8,588 nucleotides of DNA from Alphaproteobacteria bacterium (lineage in GTDB: Bacteria; Pseudomonadota; Alphaproteobacteria; Sphingomonadales; Sphingomonadaceae), in contig JAQGLD010000458.1 in the NCBI GenBank assembly GCA_028293055.1, positions 1-8,588 of the forward strand, read 5' to 3'. The position numbers and the translations under genes were made by a program. Positions 6,996-8,588 of this stretch are shown piece by piece. Position 1 is the first letter of the stretch. Every line of letters starts with the position of its first letter. Under the pieces are notes generated by a model, which did not search any database, was not told where the DNA came from, and saw only the letters and a program-made list of their open reading frames with translations.

Positions 6996-7760
6996 ATGAA
7001 GAAATCGATCTGTATCCTGCTGCTTCCTGCCCTGCTTTCCGGTTGCGGCGTCGCCGGGCGTCTCGCCAGCGTCGGCAAGGCCCCCAAACTGACTCCGGCC
7101 GATGCCGTCGTGTCGCCCGAGACCGAGCAGTCGCTCGCCATCCGGGGCGGCCCGCATACCAACTTCGCAGGGGGGACAGCGGAGCAGCAACCGGCGCAGC
7201 AGAGCGCCTCGCTGTTTCGGGTCGGCGCCGGCTCATTCTTTCGCGACCAGCGCGCTTCGCGGGTCGGCGATATCCTGACGATCAAGATCAACATGCAGGA
7301 CCGTGCCTCGGTTGACAACACCACGTCGCGCACCCGCGAGGGCGGCGAGAGCGGCGGCATTGCGGGGCTTCTCGGCCTGCAGAATCCGCTGGCCAAGGTA
7401 CTTCCGGGCCCGGTCGATCCGGCCAAGCTAGTCGATGTCAACTCCAAGTCTACCAACACCGGAGCAGGCAACACGACGCGCAGCGAGACCATCAATATGA
7501 CGATGGCCGCGACCGTCACCCAGGTGCTTCCGAACGGCAATCTCGTCATCCGCGGGCGCCAGGAGGTAAGGGTCAATTTCGAGCTCCGCGAGCTCGTCGT
7601 CTCGGGCATGATCCGGCCCGAGGACATCGCCCGCGACAACAGCATCCAGCACACCCAGATCGCCGAGGCTCGAGTCAGCTATGGCGGCCGCGGCCAGCTC
7701 ACCGACGCCCAGCAGGCGCGCTGGGGACAGCAGATATACGACGCGCTTTTCCCGTTCTGA
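6996..7760 (+). CDS. flgH: Flagellar L-ring lipoprotein FlgH
   Basis: FlgH forms the outer-membrane L ring that acts as a bushing for the rod. The product has 254 residues. I chose ATG 6996 because a GAGGGAG Shine-Dalgarno (6982-6988) precedes it and it gives a lipoprotein signal peptide with lipobox L-S-G-C, the lipidated cysteine being residue 17. A start further upstream would overlap flgA and bury that signal. The mature protein shows the family pattern: ASLFRVGAGSFFRDQRASRV, VGDILTIKINMQDRASVDNT, then TINMTMAATVTQVLPNGNLV, IRGRQEVRVNFELRELVVSG, and the C-terminal ARVSYGGRGQLTDAQQARWG ending in DALFPF. It is the last gene of flgFGAH and is followed at once by a strong hairpin. Confidence 0.97.
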   Translation: MKKSICILLLPALLSGCGVAGRLASVGKAPKLTPADAVVSPETEQSLAIRGGPHTNFAGGTAEQQPAQQSASLFRVGAGSFFRDQRASRVGDILTIKINMQDRASVDNTTSRTREGGESGGIAGLLGLQNPLAKVLPGPVDPAKLVDVNSKSTNTGAGNTTRSETINMTMAATVTQVLPNGNLVIRGRQEVRVNFELRELVVSGMIRPEDIARDNSIQHTQIAEARVSYGGRGQLTDAQQARWGQQIYDALFPF

Positions 7761-7767
7761 CGAACCT

Positions 7768-7815
7768 GTCCGGATCCCCTTTCCGCATGAGCGCGGGACG
7801 GGGATCCGGACCTTT
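7768..7815 (+). terminator. Hairpin terminator after flgH
   Basis: GTCCGGATCCCC (7768-7779) and GGGGATCCGGAC (7800-7811) are a perfect 12-bp inverted repeat that begins 7 bases after the flgH stop. The 20-nt loop can itself form CCGC/GCGG (7783-7786 with 7793-7796). The T-tract behind it is weak, only TTT at 7813-7815. The position argues for operon termination or 3'-end stabilisation, insulating flgFGAH from the flagellin gene. Termination efficiency cannot be judged from sequence. Confidence 0.7.
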
Positions 7816-7843
7816 ACCAGCGCCATTCATAGTAAACCGGCCG

Positions 7844-7870
7844 TTAACCTCGAATATTCCTCGTCCATAA
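7844..7870 (+). promoter_or_regulatory. Candidate sigma-28-like promoter for flagellin
   Basis: TTAACCTC (7844-7851), an 11-nt spacer, then GTCCATAA (7863-7870) has the spacing of flagellar sigma-28 promoters (TAAAGTTT-N11-GCCGATAA), with about 4/8 and 6/8 matches. It competes with the TATAAT element at 7889-7897, and only one may be used. Weak matches like this arise by chance, so confidence is low. Confidence 0.3.
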
Positions 7871-7888
7871 CGGTCCAACCGCCGCTTC

Positions 7889-7897
7889 TCCTATAAT
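7889..7897 (+). promoter_or_regulatory. Promoter-like element (TCCTATAAT) ahead of flagellin
   Basis: The nine-base core TCCTATAAT is shared with the elements ahead of fliL and the 84-residue gene. TATAAT is at 7892-7897, so transcription would begin near 7904, leaving a leader of about 87 nt before ATG 7991. No good TTGACA-like -35 is visible at 17 nt. Confidence 0.45.
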
Positions 7898-7906
7898 GAA
7901 CTTGCA

Positions 7907-7969
7907 GACTGCATAAGAGCAGTCAGTCGCTGGGCCGGCGTCCCCGGTCTGAGCTGCAAGAAGCGGCTC
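7907..7969 (+). promoter_or_regulatory. Flagellin leader RNA: two stem-loops
   Basis: GACTGC (7907-7912) pairs perfectly with GCAGTC (7919-7924) around a 6-nt loop, right at the predicted 5' end. A second hairpin, GAGCTGC (7951-7957) with GCGGCTC (7963-7969), has seven pairs including one G-U and a 5-nt loop. They could stabilise the mRNA or offer a binding site to a regulator. This is a prediction by eye. Confidence 0.45.
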
Positions 7970-7971
7970 CC

Positions 7972-7985
7972 ATTCCAGAAGGAAT
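7972..7985 (+). promoter_or_regulatory. Hairpin overlapping the flagellin ribosome binding site
   Basis: ATTCC (7972-7976), loop AGAA (7977-7980) and GGAAT (7981-7985) form a perfect 5-bp stem. The Shine-Dalgarno AGAAGGA lies in the loop and 3' arm, 5-6 nt before ATG 7991, so folding would hide it. In Caulobacter, flagellin mRNA is controlled in its leader by FlbT; a similar mechanism here is an inference, and no flbT gene is in the window. Confidence 0.5.
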
Positions 7986-7990
7986 TTATC

Positions 7991-8588
7991 ATGGGTTTCT
8001 CAGTCAACACCAACGTCGGCGCGATGGCAGCTCTTCAGAGCCTGTCCGAGACCACCAAGGGCCTCGCCACCACTCAGAGCCGCATCAACACCGGCCTGAA
8101 TGTCGCTTCGACGAAGGACGATTCCGCTTCCTACGCCATCGCCCAGAAGCTTCGGGGCGACATGGGCGGGCTCAAGGCCGTCAGCTCTTCGCTGAATCGC
8201 GCCAAGAGCGTCGTCGATGTGGCAACGGCGGGTGCCGAGCAGATCTCCGACATCGTCAATCAGATGAAGGCGAAGGCTTACGAGGCATCCGATGCGGGCG
8301 TCGATTCGGCGAGCCGTGACTCGATCAATCAGGATTTCGTCGCTCTTCGCGACCAGATCACGACGGTCGTGAACGCTTCCGAATTCAACGGAACGAACCT
8401 GCTGAAGGCCAGCGGCGGCGGCGTCTCGGCGCTGCAGTCGCTCCAGGACAGCAATACGGGAACGACGACCTGGGATCCGGATTCGCTCAGCGTTTCCAAT
8501 CTCGGTCTCGACCTCGGCGGTTCGGTGATCACCGTGGCGGCGACCGGTCAGGTCAACACCGCGGCGGCTGCCCAGGCGATGGTCGACA
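7991..8588 (+). CDS. fliC: Flagellin (partial, N-terminal 199 residues)
   Basis: This is the filament subunit, exported unfolded through the flagellar type III system. The first 199 codons are present and the frame runs past the window end. The N-terminal D0/D1 region is clear: MGFSVNTNVGAMAALQSLSE, then TTQSRINTGLNVASTKDDSA and SYAIAQKLRGD, then the coiled-coil part SLNRAKSVVDVATAGAEQIS, SRDSINQDFVALRDQITTVV and ASEFNGTNLL. RINTGLNVASTKDDSASYAIAQ is closer to Caulobacter-type flagellins than to the enteric form. No cysteine is seen. The start has AGAAGGA upstream inside a hairpin. It has its own long leader and promoter-like sequences, consistent with a late flagellar gene. The symbol is generic; species with several flagellins use other names. 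Confidence 0.96.
   Translation, partial: MGFSVNTNVGAMAALQSLSETTKGLATTQSRINTGLNVASTKDDSASYAIAQKLRGDMGGLKAVSSSLNRAKSVVDVATAGAEQISDIVNQMKAKAYEASDAGVDSASRDSINQDFVALRDQITTVVNASEFNGTNLLKASGGGVSALQSLQDSNTGTTTWDPDSLSVSNLGLDLGGSVITVAATGQVNTAAAAQAMVD

Noticed and set aside
7902..7906. TTGCA before flagellin as a sigma-54 -12 box
   Set aside because: No GG-containing -24 box lies at the required distance.

Overview
This GC-rich window is a flagellar gene cluster from an alphaproteobacterium. I favour Sphingomonadales, from the gene order, the short FlgA, the Caulobacter-type flagellin N-terminus and the MotE and DUF6468 genes beside fliM; the order is a moderate-confidence inference.

Layout. Positions 1-1369 (minus) hold a TPR-type, Sec-exported protein. 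It starts at GTG and runs off the left edge. Just upstream of it is an 84-residue protein with one C-terminal membrane helix (1374-1628, minus). Facing the other way is a small exported or membrane-anchored protein whose core resembles the periplasmic domain of FliL (1695-2108, plus). A 172-base convergent gap follows. Next is a tightly overlapped minus-strand operon: fliL (4872-4360), fliM (4363-3203), a DUF6468 membrane protein (3206-2841) and a MotE-like periplasmic protein (2841-2281). An 84-base divergent region (4873-4956) separates it from the plus-strand operon flgF-flgG-flgA-flgH (4957-7760). That operon ends in a 12-bp perfect hairpin. After a 230-base regulatory gap, a flagellin gene starts at 7991 and leaves the right edge.

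How the genes work together. FliM is the switch/C-ring subunit. FliL and MotE act around the stator. FlgF and FlgG build the rod, FlgA helps assemble the P ring, and FlgH is the L-ring lipoprotein. Flagellin is the filament subunit, expected to be made last.

The most notable non-coding signals are two. First, a promoter-like element recurs: TCATCCTATAATAG is identical ahead of the 84-residue gene and ahead of fliL, and its TCCTATAAT core recurs ahead of flagellin. Second, the flagellin leader can fold into three hairpins, one of which pairs directly with the ribosome binding site. No mobile element, tRNA, rRNA or CRISPR array was seen.
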